From positions 124,001 through 188,000 of the forward strand of contig NZ_JAHUWZ010000006.1 in NCBI RefSeq assembly GCF_019218755.1: a stretch of DNA of 64,000 nt, read 5' to 3'. Source of the DNA: Acidovorax sp. sif1233. Its GTDB lineage: Bacteria > Pseudomonadota > Gammaproteobacteria > Burkholderiales > Burkholderiaceae_C. Below are positions 34,655-41,743 of this stretch, piece after piece; position 1 is the stretch's first letter; each line of letters opens with the position of its first letter. The notes beneath the pieces were generated by a model. It searched no databases, was not told the origin of the DNA, and saw only the letters and a list, made by a program, of their open reading frames with translations. Made by a program: the position numbers and the translations under genes.

Positions 34655-35116
34655 TCAGTTGCGGCGCGGGTTGTCGGGCTGCTGGTCGCGGCGGTTCGGT
34701 ACGCCGTCGCCGTCCCGGTCGCGGTCATGGCGGTCGGAGACGCCATCGCCGTCACGGTCCCAGCCGCCACGCTGAAACTCCCAGCGGCCTTCGCGTTCCA
34801 CCCAGTGCGGCTGGCGATACTGGTGGCCGGCGCGGGCCTGCACCCAGTGGCCGCGCACCCATTGGTAGCGGTTGCCACGCCATTCCCAGTGGCCTTCTTC
34901 CCACACCTGGCCCCGGCGGGGGCGGGGCACGGCTTCATGGCGCGGGGGAGGGGGCGCGGGCCTCACCTGGTACTGCGTGGCGTGGTAGCTGCGCTCCGGC
35001 TGGCCCGATTGGACGATGACGGTGCCCTGCGTGGCGGCATGCGCCTGCGGGAGGGTCCACAGCGCCATCAAGGCGATGGAGGCTGCGGTGAATGTCTTGC
35101 GGGTCATGAAGGTCAT
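34655..35116 (-). CDS. Secreted YXWGXW-type protein with calcium-like repeats (paralogue 1)
   Basis: The 153-residue exported protein (signal MTRKTFTAASIALMALWTLPQAHA) has WEEGHWEWRGNRYQWVRGHW, two repeats of the YXWGXW type, then aspartate-rich DRDGDGVSDRHDRDRDGDG resembling thrombospondin type-3 calcium loops. It is a paralogue of the gene immediately upstream. AGGAG precedes the ATG at 35116. Function unknown; envelope location is likely. Confidence 0.8.
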   Translation of the reverse strand: MTFMTRKTFTAASIALMALWTLPQAHAATQGTVIVQSGQPERSYHATQYQVRPAPPPPRHEAVPRPRRGQVWEEGHWEWRGNRYQWVRGHWVQARAGHQYRQPHWVEREGRWEFQRGGWDRDGDGVSDRHDRDRDGDGVPNRRDQQPDNPRRN

Positions 35117-35233
35117 GGGATTCTCCTGATGTTCCTTGCGGAAGCGGTCACTGCATGGTGGCGGCACGGGCAGCCGGGCCGCGTAGGCGCCCTGCGGGGG
35201 TGTGCGTAGGCGGCGAGGGCCAGTTCCTGGCGC

Positions 35234-35260
35234 GCCCGCCGCCCTCGGGGGGCGGGCGGC
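35234..35260 (-). terminator. GC-rich hairpin between the two YXWGXW paralogues
   Basis: GCCGCCC (35238-35244) can pair with GGGCGGC (35254-35260), and the shifted GCCCGCC/GGCGGGC pair is an alternative. It lies 12 bases after the upstream gene's stop on the minus strand. There is no T-run, so it may slow decay or reduce read-through. Confidence 0.4.
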
Positions 35261-35272
35261 GCTCAGGCCCCG

Positions 35273-35815
35273 TCAATTGCGATAGGGGTTGTCCGGGCGG
35301 CGGTCGTGGCGGTTCGGCACGCCGTCGCCGTCGCGGTCGCGGTCGTGGCGGTTGGACACGCCGTCGCGGTCCCTGTCATGGTCGCGGTCGTAGCGGTTGG
35401 GAATGCCATCGCCATCGCGGTCGCGGTCATAGCGATTGGGGATGCCGTCGCCATCGCGGTCCCAGCCGCCGGGGCGCATTTCCCAGCGGCCCCCATGCTC
35501 CACCCAGCGGGGCTCGCGGTAGTAGTAGCCCGGGCGGGCCTTCACCCAGTGGCCCTGGATCCAGACGTGGCGGTGGCCGCGCCAGTCCCAGTACCCAGGC
35601 ACCCACACCATGTCGCGGCGGGGGCGGGGCACCACTTCGTAGCGCGGTGGCGGGGGTGGGCCGTACTGCACCATCACCGGCGCGGGCGGCGCCTGGTAGT
35701 GGTGGGGCTGCCCCGACTGGATGACGACGGTGGCGCTGGTCTGTGCCTGCGCCACGGTCGCGGCGCCCAGCGACAGCAGGGCGATGGAAGCAGCGGCGAG
35801 TGCATTGCGGGCCAT
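35273..35815 (-). CDS. Secreted YXWGXW-type protein with calcium-like repeats (paralogue 2)
   Basis: The 180-residue protein has a signal peptide (LAAASIALLSLGAATVAQAQ), a proline-rich segment, VPGYWDWRGHRHVWIQGHW and an expanded array of DRDGDGIPNRY units. The array has four units versus two in the downstream paralogue, so it has grown by unit duplication. The DxDxDG loops suggest Ca2+ binding in the periplasm. GAGGAG precedes the ATG at 35815. Function unknown. Confidence 0.82.
   Translation of the reverse strand: MARNALAAASIALLSLGAATVAQAQTSATVVIQSGQPHHYQAPPAPVMVQYGPPPPPRYEVVPRPRRDMVWVPGYWDWRGHRHVWIQGHWVKARPGYYYREPRWVEHGGRWEMRPGGWDRDGDGIPNRYDRDRDGDGIPNRYDRDHDRDRDGVSNRHDRDRDGDGVPNRHDRRPDNPYRN
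35290..35462 (-). repeat. In-frame ~39-bp tandem repeats
   Basis: Four successive units encoding DRDRDGDG(I/V)PNR(Y/H) occur at the 3' end of the YXWGXW paralogue 2. The unit is 13 codons, with one 15-codon variant (DRDHDRDRDGVSNRH). The high similarity at DNA level suggests recent duplication and possible length variation between strains. Confidence 0.8.
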
Positions 35816-36002
35816 GATGGTCTCCTCAAAATGATTCCTTGCGGAACCGGAGACTTCATGGTGCAGATGCTGCGTCAAGACGGTGTAGGCGAATTGCGAA
35901 GTCTTGTGAAGTTGTGTTTCCCGTGACGGCAAAGGGGGGGCTTTTCGTGATTTCTTTCACGCCGGGGCGTGCAGGTGGCCGTCCGGTGCAGGCCCGCGCG
36001 TG

Positions 36003-36383
36003 TCAACGCCACCACACCAGGGCCGCCACCACCAGCAAGGCAAACCAGGCAGGGTGCCTGCCCTCGGTGGCATAGAACACCAGCATTCCGCTGACCAAGG
36101 TGGCCAGCCCGGCCACGTCAGCCACCCAGGCCCCCAGGTTGGCATCCCCGGGTACGGTCCCCAGGCGCCACAGCAGGGCGCTGAGGGCCCAGCCCAGCAC
36201 GGTGGCCAGGTGCCAGGTGCCCCACAGGATGCGCACCTGCCGCTCGTGCAGCACGGGCTTGCCGCCGGTGGGCACCACGCCCTGCGTGCGCAGTGCGCGA
36301 AACACGAGGAATTCACCCAGCACCGAGTGCGCAACGCCCACCAGGGCGAGGCCCCCGGCTGCCAGTACCAGCGCAGTATTCAT
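36003..36383 (-). CDS. Small membrane protein with AHSVLGE motif
   Basis: This 126-residue protein has four hydrophobic segments and begins MNTALVLAAGGLALVGVAHSVLGEFLVFRAL. The HSVLGE pattern recurs in small uncharacterised inner-membrane proteins. It is the last gene of the minus-strand run starting with the TetR gene. A 72-base gap separates it from the next membrane protein gene. Function unknown. Confidence 0.75.
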   Translation of the reverse strand: MNTALVLAAGGLALVGVAHSVLGEFLVFRALRTQGVVPTGGKPVLHERQVRILWGTWHLATVLGWALSALLWRLGTVPGDANLGAWVADVAGLATLVSGMLVFYATEGRHPAWFALLVVAALVWWR

Positions 36384-36455
36384 GGACAGTTTTCAAGTCA
36401 ATCAGGGTGGCCGTGGAAGGTGCAGACGCGGCGCGGCGATCCGTCTTCTTCGCCT

Positions 36456-36863
36456 TCAGCGCCTCGGGGGCCAGCACAGGGCCAGCGCGGGCGGCAGCGC
36501 CAGCCAGAAGCCCGAGGCGGGCATGAGCACGATGCCCAGCAGCGTGAGTGCCAGCAACCCGGCACCGAGCCCGCGCATGGGGACGGGCGCCATGGCTGTG
36601 TTGCGTTCGGCCAGCAGGATGGCCCAGCCCAGCAACGCGAACAACACGCCGAACAGCACAAACCAGACCACGGCGCCCACGGCCGGGTCTTTTTGCACGC
36701 TGTTGAAAACGCCGCGCCGCACGATCTCCTGCAGCTGGGTCGGAAACACGACGGCGGCATACAGCGTGTGCAGCAGCGCCACGGCCAGCATCCACTGGCC
36801 CTTCCAGCGGCTGCGAGGCGGCATGGCCGCAGAGCGAGGGGAGGGGGAGGTCAGGGTGGTCAT
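36456..36863 (-). CDS. Small four-helix membrane protein (unknown)
   Basis: The 135-residue protein has four hydrophobic helices after a basic N-terminus (PPRSRWKGQWMLAVALLHTLYAAVV). QLQEIVRRGVFNSVQKDP is a conserved-looking loop, reminiscent of DUF6463-type proteins; that assignment is tentative. It starts 12 bases after the UbiB-like kinase gene and is probably co-transcribed with it. Confidence 0.75.
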   Translation of the reverse strand: MTTLTSPSPRSAAMPPRSRWKGQWMLAVALLHTLYAAVVFPTQLQEIVRRGVFNSVQKDPAVGAVVWFVLFGVLFALLGWAILLAERNTAMAPVPMRGLGAGLLALTLLGIVLMPASGFWLALPPALALCWPPRR

Positions 36864-36875
36864 GTGGGCGGGTTC

Positions 36876-38198
36876 CTAGGAAGAAAGAAGGGCGGGGCAA
36901 TGCGTGCGCACCCGTGCACCCAGCCCCGTGAGCAGGTGCATCAGGCCCATCCACATGCGCTCGAACGCCGGCATTTCGCCGGGCACCTGCACCAGGTGAT
37001 CGCCCAGCACGCGCTGGTGGCGGGCGGCGGTGATGGGTGGCGGCGTCTTGGCGCCAAAATCGAAAACCGCCTGCGTGAAGGGTTCCATCTGCCAGGCCTG
37101 CATGTCAGCCAGTGCGGGGGCGAGTTCGGCGGCGTAGGCCTGCACGGAGAGACCGGCGTTGACGAGCCCGAGTGCCTGGTAGGCCTGCAGCACCAGCGCG
37201 TCGCGCTGCGGGTCGGAGGGAGGGCGCAGCAGTGCGGACCACGCCTGTGTCACTTGCGCCCGAAACCCGTCGGAGAGGCTGCGCGTGCAGCCAAAGTCGA
37301 GCACACCCACCGTGCCATCGGGGGCGAACAGAAAATTACCAGGGTGCGGATCGGCATGCACCCGGCCCAGCACAAAAGTGCAGTGCATGAACCAGTCCCA
37401 CAGGTGCTGCCCGGCCTGATCGCGTTGCTGCTGTGTGGGTTGCGTGGCCAGCCAGGCCTGCAGGTGCTGGCCCGGCAGGAACTGCTGCGTGAGCACCTGG
37501 GCCCGCGTGTGCGACAGGATGGGCCGCGCCAGCACCACGCCGGGCAAAGCCGCGTGCTGCGCAAACCATTGCAGTTGCTCGGCTTCCTGCAGGTAGTCCA
37601 CCTCGCGCAGCAGCGTGGCCTCGATCTCGGCCATCACGCCGTCCACCACGGTGCTGGCGGGCAGGGGCATGTCGGTGTGGGCCAGCGCGCGCAGCGCGGT
37701 GCGCATCAATTGCATGTCGCTGGCGATGGTGGCGGCAATGCCGGGGTACTGCACCTTGACGGCCACCGTGCCGTGGCCCGCCAGCTGTGCGCGGTGCACC
37801 TGGCCCAGGCTGGCGGCGGCGAAGGCGGTGGGCTCGAAGTGGTCGAACAGCGCCTCGGGCTCCCGGCCGAAGGCCTGGCGGAACACGCGCCCCACCAGCG
37901 CGCGGTTGAGCGGCGGCGCCTGGTGGTGGGCGCGCGCCAGCTCCTGCCGCACGCCGTCGGGCAGCAGGCCCGGGTGCATGCTGAGCAGCTGCGATACCTT
38001 GAGCGCCGAACCCCGCAGCTGGCCCAGGGCGCCAAAGAGGATGCGGCCCAGGGCGGCCTCGTGGTCGGCCTGCGCCTGGGCAGACGGCGTGCTGCGCACG
38101 CGATGGCCTAGTTGGGCCATGCCGATGCGTGCCGCCGCCAGGCCCGTGATGGTGCCGCGCGCAAGCCGGCTGGTGCGCGGCGGGTCAGCGCGGGCCAT
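36876..38198 (-). CDS. ABC1/UbiB-family atypical kinase with altered KxGQ motif
   Basis: The 440-residue protein belongs to the AarF/UbiB/COQ8 family linked to quinone and lipid metabolism. The alanine-rich loop is AAASLGQVH (128-136), the catalytic region VHADPHPGNFLF (280-291) and the metal-binding DFG at 301-303. The family KxGQ motif reads KVSQ at 67-70, a glycine-to-serine change in the loop that suppresses kinase activity in relatives. The ATG at 38198 overlaps the previous gene by 14 bases. It is in an operon with DUF2867 and TetR genes. Confidence 0.85.
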   Translation of the reverse strand: MARADPPRTSRLARGTITGLAAARIGMAQLGHRVRSTPSAQAQADHEAALGRILFGALGQLRGSALKVSQLLSMHPGLLPDGVRQELARAHHQAPPLNRALVGRVFRQAFGREPEALFDHFEPTAFAAASLGQVHRAQLAGHGTVAVKVQYPGIAATIASDMQLMRTALRALAHTDMPLPASTVVDGVMAEIEATLLREVDYLQEAEQLQWFAQHAALPGVVLARPILSHTRAQVLTQQFLPGQHLQAWLATQPTQQQRDQAGQHLWDWFMHCTFVLGRVHADPHPGNFLFAPDGTVGVLDFGCTRSLSDGFRAQVTQAWSALLRPPSDPQRDALVLQAYQALGLVNAGLSVQAYAAELAPALADMQAWQMEPFTQAVFDFGAKTPPPITAARHQRVLGDHLVQVPGEMPAFERMWMGLMHLLTGLGARVRTHCPALLSS

Positions 38199-38745
38199 GG
38201 TTTGAAGCGGCCAGTTGTTGCAGCATGGACTGCACGATGCGGCGGTGAAACGGCGTGATGACGGCCATGTAGGCATGGCCCAGCGTGTTGTGGATGTGCA
38301 CCACGGTGCTGATGACCACCGTAGGCGCGCTGCCCCGCTGCCCGTGTTTGGTCAGCGAGACCTGCACATCCAGGTGTTTGTCGTCCTGCCCCATCACCAC
38401 TTCGGTGTCGCTCAGATGGCGGATGAGGAAGATGCCCACGCGGTCTCCGACGCGGTAGCTGCGCGCATTGGTTGGAGAGGCTCCGCTGGCAAGCGGGTGC
38501 ACGTCCTGCAACTGCCCCACGCCCTTGAGGCCCACCAGCCGCACCAGCTTGTTGCGCACTGCCAGAAGTTGCTCCGTCCACCGCGGTGTCCGGGCCAAGA
38601 CCTCCAGCCAGGTCTGCAATGCGCTGGCGGCGGGGCGGGGATCGGTCGTTGTGAAGGCGTCAAAAAAATCCGCGTCATGCAAGGTGGCATGGATGACGGT
38701 GCCTGGGGGCACCTGGATTTCGCGCACGGCGCGGGCGGTGGTCAT
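38185..38745 (-). CDS. DUF2867-family protein
   Basis: This 186-residue protein begins MTTARAVREIQVPPGTVIHATLHDADFFDAF and contains FDVLVKLRD-like AVRNKLVRLVGLKGV and LDVQVSLTKHG, typical of DUF2867 proteins (polyketide-cyclase-like fold). It has no signal peptide. It overlaps the TetR gene by four bases (ATGA) and the UbiB-like gene by 14 bases, so the three are co-translated. Function unknown; a lipid or quinone ligand would fit the neighbours. Confidence 0.78.
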   Translation of the reverse strand: MTTARAVREIQVPPGTVIHATLHDADFFDAFTTTDPRPAASALQTWLEVLARTPRWTEQLLAVRNKLVRLVGLKGVGQLQDVHPLASGASPTNARSYRVGDRVGIFLIRHLSDTEVVMGQDDKHLDVQVSLTKHGQRGSAPTVVISTVVHIHNTLGHAYMAVITPFHRRIVQSMLQQLAASNHGPR

Positions 38746-39623
38746 GCGGACTTCCTCTTGCGGGGCGTGGCCACTGGCTGTGCGGCGGGTGTCGGGCTGG
38801 CAGCGCGGGGTTTGCGCGGCGCACGCGGCGGTTTGGAAGGCTCCGGCGACCGGGATGGTTCAGCGGCTGCCGTGTAGGCGGGGGCCGGGCCGGGCGGTGC
38901 GCTGGCCATGGCCTGTCTGGCCAGCTGCAGCATGCCCATCAGGCCGCTGCTGTGCTGCACCATGCGGGCCATCTGGCTGCGCAGCACAAAGCCACCGAGC
39001 TGCAGCACGCGGTTGACGAGCCCTCCGCGCAGCGCCTGCACCAGCACGCCGAGCGAGAGGTCCACCAGCTGCGTGGTGTCGGCAAATTCCTCGGAGGTGT
39101 CGGCCAGCCAGTACGTCACCACACCGGCCAGGTAGTCGGTGTACAGCCCGCCCGCCATGCCCTTGAAGTCGCAGGGCTCGATTTCGCCACTGGCCTCCGC
39201 GGCTTCCAGAAAGCTGGCGACGGCCTCGCGCAGGCTGTGCCGTGCCGCCAGGGGCTCGGCCAGCATCGACAGCGGCGAGCGCCGCGCCAGGCTGCGCACC
39301 TGGGCCACGAACTCGCGGTCGGCCAGCAGGCGCTCCAGCACCGCGTCGGTCAGGCGCTGCAGCTTTTCCTGCAGGCCGTAGCCCGCGAAGCCGGGCGTCT
39401 GCAGGGTGTCGGCCAGCGCCTGGTGGGCCACGTCGTCCAGGTAGCCCAGCACGATGCGGTCCTTGGTCGGGAAGTATTTGTAGATCGTGGCGTCGCCAAT
39501 GCCGGCGGCGCGGGCGATGTCCTTCATCGTCGTGCCGTCGAAGCCCTGGCGGGTCATGAGGTCCACCGCGCTGGCCACGATCTGGCGGCGGGTGGCATCT
39601 TGCTGCTGGCGGGTGGTCTTCAT
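38742..39623 (-). CDS. TetR-family regulator with long basic proline-rich tail
   Basis: The 293-residue protein has an N-terminal TetR helix-turn-helix (MKTTRQQQDATRRQIVASAV, then GFDGTTMKDIARAAGIGDATIYKYFPTK in parts, residues 1-55) and a helical ligand domain to ~230. Residues ~240-293 are an Ala/Pro/Lys-rich tail (SKPPRAPRKPRAASPTPA, ending TPRKRKSA), unusual for TetR and similar to histone H1-like DNA-binding tails. It leads a five-gene operon. A 32-base palindrome lies seven bases upstream, suggesting autorepression. Confidence 0.88.
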   Translation of the reverse strand: MKTTRQQQDATRRQIVASAVDLMTRQGFDGTTMKDIARAAGIGDATIYKYFPTKDRIVLGYLDDVAHQALADTLQTPGFAGYGLQEKLQRLTDAVLERLLADREFVAQVRSLARRSPLSMLAEPLAARHSLREAVASFLEAAEASGEIEPCDFKGMAGGLYTDYLAGVVTYWLADTSEEFADTTQLVDLSLGVLVQALRGGLVNRVLQLGGFVLRSQMARMVQHSSGLMGMLQLARQAMASAPPGPAPAYTAAAEPSRSPEPSKPPRAPRKPRAASPTPAAQPVATPRKRKSA

Positions 39624-39629
39624 TTAATA

Positions 39630-39661
39630 TCTTTAAATCTGTCAAATTGACTATTTAAAGA
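39630..39661. promoter_or_regulatory. 32-bp palindromic operator of the TetR gene
   Basis: TCTTTAAA (39630-39637) and TTTAAAGA (39654-39661) form the outer arms, and TCAA-a-TTGA lies in the centre. The region is markedly AT-rich in a GC-rich genome and sits immediately before the TetR start codon, the classic place for an autoregulatory operator. Confidence 0.7.
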
Positions 39662-39737
39662 ATAGTGTATTCACATTAAAGAGTCAACCGGCGCTGAAAC
39701 GGGCATTCGGTGCGCTGGAGGCGGCTGTTCTGAGCAC

Positions 39738-39797
39738 TTTTTTGCCCTCTACCGCTTGTCGGTAAAGCGCAAGAAGCTATCAAAACGATAGTGTTTG
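39738..39797 (-). repeat. Interspersed repeat R2, copy d
   Basis: On the minus strand it reads ACTATCGTTTTGATAGCT, TCTTGCGCTT, seven bases (taccgac), AAGCG and GTAGAGG. It occupies part of the 308-base gap between the TetR and XRE genes; the rest of the gap holds repeat R1-D and the TetR operator. Confidence 0.85.
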
Positions 39798-39842
39798 TGC
39801 TGGCTCGCCCGGCCCCCCGCCATGCCATGCCATCGCCCTCCG

Positions 39843-39941
39843 AAACCGGCGCGCCCAAGGCCGGTGCACCCGTGGAACCGGCTTTGCCGGGCCACCGGGT
39901 GCATCCCCCGCGGGGGACGCCGCGCAGCGGCTCAGGGGGGG
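39843..39941 (-). repeat. Interspersed repeat R1, copy D (supplies a stop codon)
   Basis: On the minus strand: CCCCCCTGAGCCGCTGCGCG, GCGTCCCCC-gc-GGGGGATGC, then GGCCCGGCAAAGCCGG and further bases shared with copy C. The TGA in its first motif ends the XRE regulator gene, whose last residues LPP are R1-encoded. Confidence 0.85.
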
Positions 39942-40672
39942 AGTCGTCTCATCCCGGTGAAGGCCTCGAACTCCCAGCTGCGCATGGCCAGCAGCAGGGT
40001 GTAGCCCTCCAGCTCGCGCGGCGGCAGTTTCTGGTCGGCCAGGTGCTGCTGCGCGAAGTCCTGCGCCACGCGCTGCATGCGCTCCATGAAGGCGGGCGCC
40101 AGGCCCCGGCTGATGGTGCCGTGCACTAGCAGCACGCCTTCGCCCGGGCCGTCGAAGCCGCCCGCGAAGTAGTCGAGCAGCGCATGCTCGCGAAAGTAGT
40201 TCATCACCGGCCCGTGGGGCCGCCAGCGGAAGGTCTTGGCCAGCTTGAGGCGGTAGCGGTTCAGCGGCCGCAGCTCGATGATGCCGATGCGGTCGAGCTG
40301 CGCGAGGTACTTGATGCCCTCGGCCTCGGTGAGGCGGTAGGTGGTGGTCACCTGCTCCAGCGTCCACTGGCTGAGCACGCAGATGGCCATGAGCAGCAGC
40401 TTCTTGTCGGCCACCACCGCGCGCTCCTGCTCCTGGCTCAGTTCCTTGAGCAAGGGCTGGCTGTCGGCCACGCGGCGCGCCAGGTCGGCGAAGTCCAGCG
40501 CCAGCGCGCGGCAGATCGCGTCGATGCGCGACAGCGGCATGTCGCCCTTGGCCAGCATGCGCTTGACGCTGGACTCGGCCATGCCCAGGGCCTGGGCCAG
40601 GTCCGCGTAGGTCATCTGCGCGGTCTTGAGTTCCTTTTTCAGGGCGGCAACGAGGTCGGCGGTGGTGCTCAT
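39932..40672 (-). CDS. XRE-family transcriptional regulator
   Basis: The 246-residue protein has an N-terminal Cro/CI helix-turn-helix (residues ~8-62: LKKELKTAQMTYADLAQALGMAESSVKRMLAKGDM in parts). The C-terminal ~180 residues look like a winged-helix or sensor region (TTTYRLTEAEGIKYLAQLDRIGIIEL) of no recognised family. It stands alone. The stop codon and last three residues come from repeat R1-D, so its original C-terminus may have been trimmed. Confidence 0.85.
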   Translation of the reverse strand: MSTTADLVAALKKELKTAQMTYADLAQALGMAESSVKRMLAKGDMPLSRIDAICRALALDFADLARRVADSQPLLKELSQEQERAVVADKKLLLMAICVLSQWTLEQVTTTYRLTEAEGIKYLAQLDRIGIIELRPLNRYRLKLAKTFRWRPHGPVMNYFREHALLDYFAGGFDGPGEGVLLVHGTISRGLAPAFMERMQRVAQDFAQQHLADQKLPPRELEGYTLLLAMRSWEFEAFTGMRRLPP

Positions 40673-40798
40673 GGGTATCGATTATCGGTACCCAGGGTGC
40701 TCCGGGTGGCCCTCCGTGCGACTTTTCGCGGCCCGGGGCCGTTGGGCTGAAGACACTGCGCTGCATCGATCCACCACCTGCCCACGGACACGACGACC

Positions 40799-41743
40799 AT
40801 GACCGTTCTCCCCGCTCCCTTTCGCCATCGCCCCGGCCCGTCGCGCGCCGAGGGGGCCCTGCTGGGCCTCGCCGTGCTGCTGCTGGGGCTGGCGTGCCTG
40901 GGCCCGGCGCTGCCGGCCAGCACCCACCAGCATGCCTTTGCGGACCAGCGCGCGCTGTGGGGCATCCCTTGCGCGCTGGATGTCCTGAGCAACCTGCCAT
41001 TCGCCGCCGCCGGCCTGTGGGGGCTGCGGTGGCTGCGGCGCGTGGAGCGCCCGGCCATGGATGCGGCCTCCCGGGTCTTCGCGGCCCTGTTCTTCGCGGG
41101 CCTGGTGTGCACGGCCGTGGGCTCCGGCCTGTACCACGCGGTGCCCGACGATGCGGGCCTGCTGTGGGACCGGCTGGGCATGGTGCTGCCTTTCGCGGGC
41201 CTGCTGGGCCTGGCGGCGGGTGGCCGGGTGAGCGCCCGGGCGGGCTGGGCCGCCGCAGGCACGGTGTTGCTGGCAGGGCCGGCTGCGGTGCTGTGGTGGT
41301 CCACCACCGGCAATCTGCTGCCCTGGGCCGTGGTGCAGCTGGGCGGGATGCTGGTGGTGCTGGCGCTGGCCCTGCTGCCCCGGCGTGCGGGCACGCTGCC
41401 GGTGCACCTGGGCGCCGTGATCGCGATGTACGCCGTGGCCAAGCTGTTCGAGGCGGCCGACCATGCCGTGTTCGACGCCACGGCGCAGTGGGTGTCGGGC
41501 CACAGCCTCAAGCACGTGCTGGCGGCTGGCGCTGCCTGGCCGGTGCTGATGGCGCTGGATGCGCTGGCGGCTTCGCGCCACAGCCGCGCACCGCGCCCCG
41601 CATTTGCCGCCATGTGCGGGCAGAATGGCGCCCACACCATGGGTGTCGCGCGCGGGCAGGGCCTCCAGCCCCGGGTGCGCCGGGCCATACCAACACACAC
41701 AGCAGCCACCGCCGACCCATTGGACACGAGGAGAAACGCATGA
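40799..41743 (+). CDS. Ceramidase-like (CREST superfamily) membrane protein
   Basis: This 314-residue membrane protein has seven or so helices and the metal-site pattern of alkaline ceramidases and PAQR-like hydrolases: ALDVLSNLPF, GSGLYHAVPDDAGLLWDR and GHSLKHVLAA, in which Asp/Ser/His residues would hold zinc. It may hydrolyse a membrane amide or ester lipid. The C-terminal ~45 residues after the last helix look non-conserved. Its stop overlaps the start of the following gene by four bases. Confidence 0.72.
   Translation: MTVLPAPFRHRPGPSRAEGALLGLAVLLLGLACLGPALPASTHQHAFADQRALWGIPCALDVLSNLPFAAAGLWGLRWLRRVERPAMDAASRVFAALFFAGLVCTAVGSGLYHAVPDDAGLLWDRLGMVLPFAGLLGLAAGGRVSARAGWAAAGTVLLAGPAAVLWWSTTGNLLPWAVVQLGGMLVVLALALLPRRAGTLPVHLGAVIAMYAVAKLFEAADHAVFDATAQWVSGHSLKHVLAAGAAWPVLMALDALAASRHSRAPRPAFAAMCGQNGAHTMGVARGQGLQPRVRRAIPTHTAATADPLDTRRNA

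Noticed and set aside
35290-35462. Possible CRISPR array
   Set aside because: The units are contiguous, in frame and code for DxDxDG loops; there are no spacers.
36000-38111. 703-codon plus-strand open frame
   Set aside because: It is antisense to three minus-strand genes including the UbiB-like kinase and has shadow-type composition.
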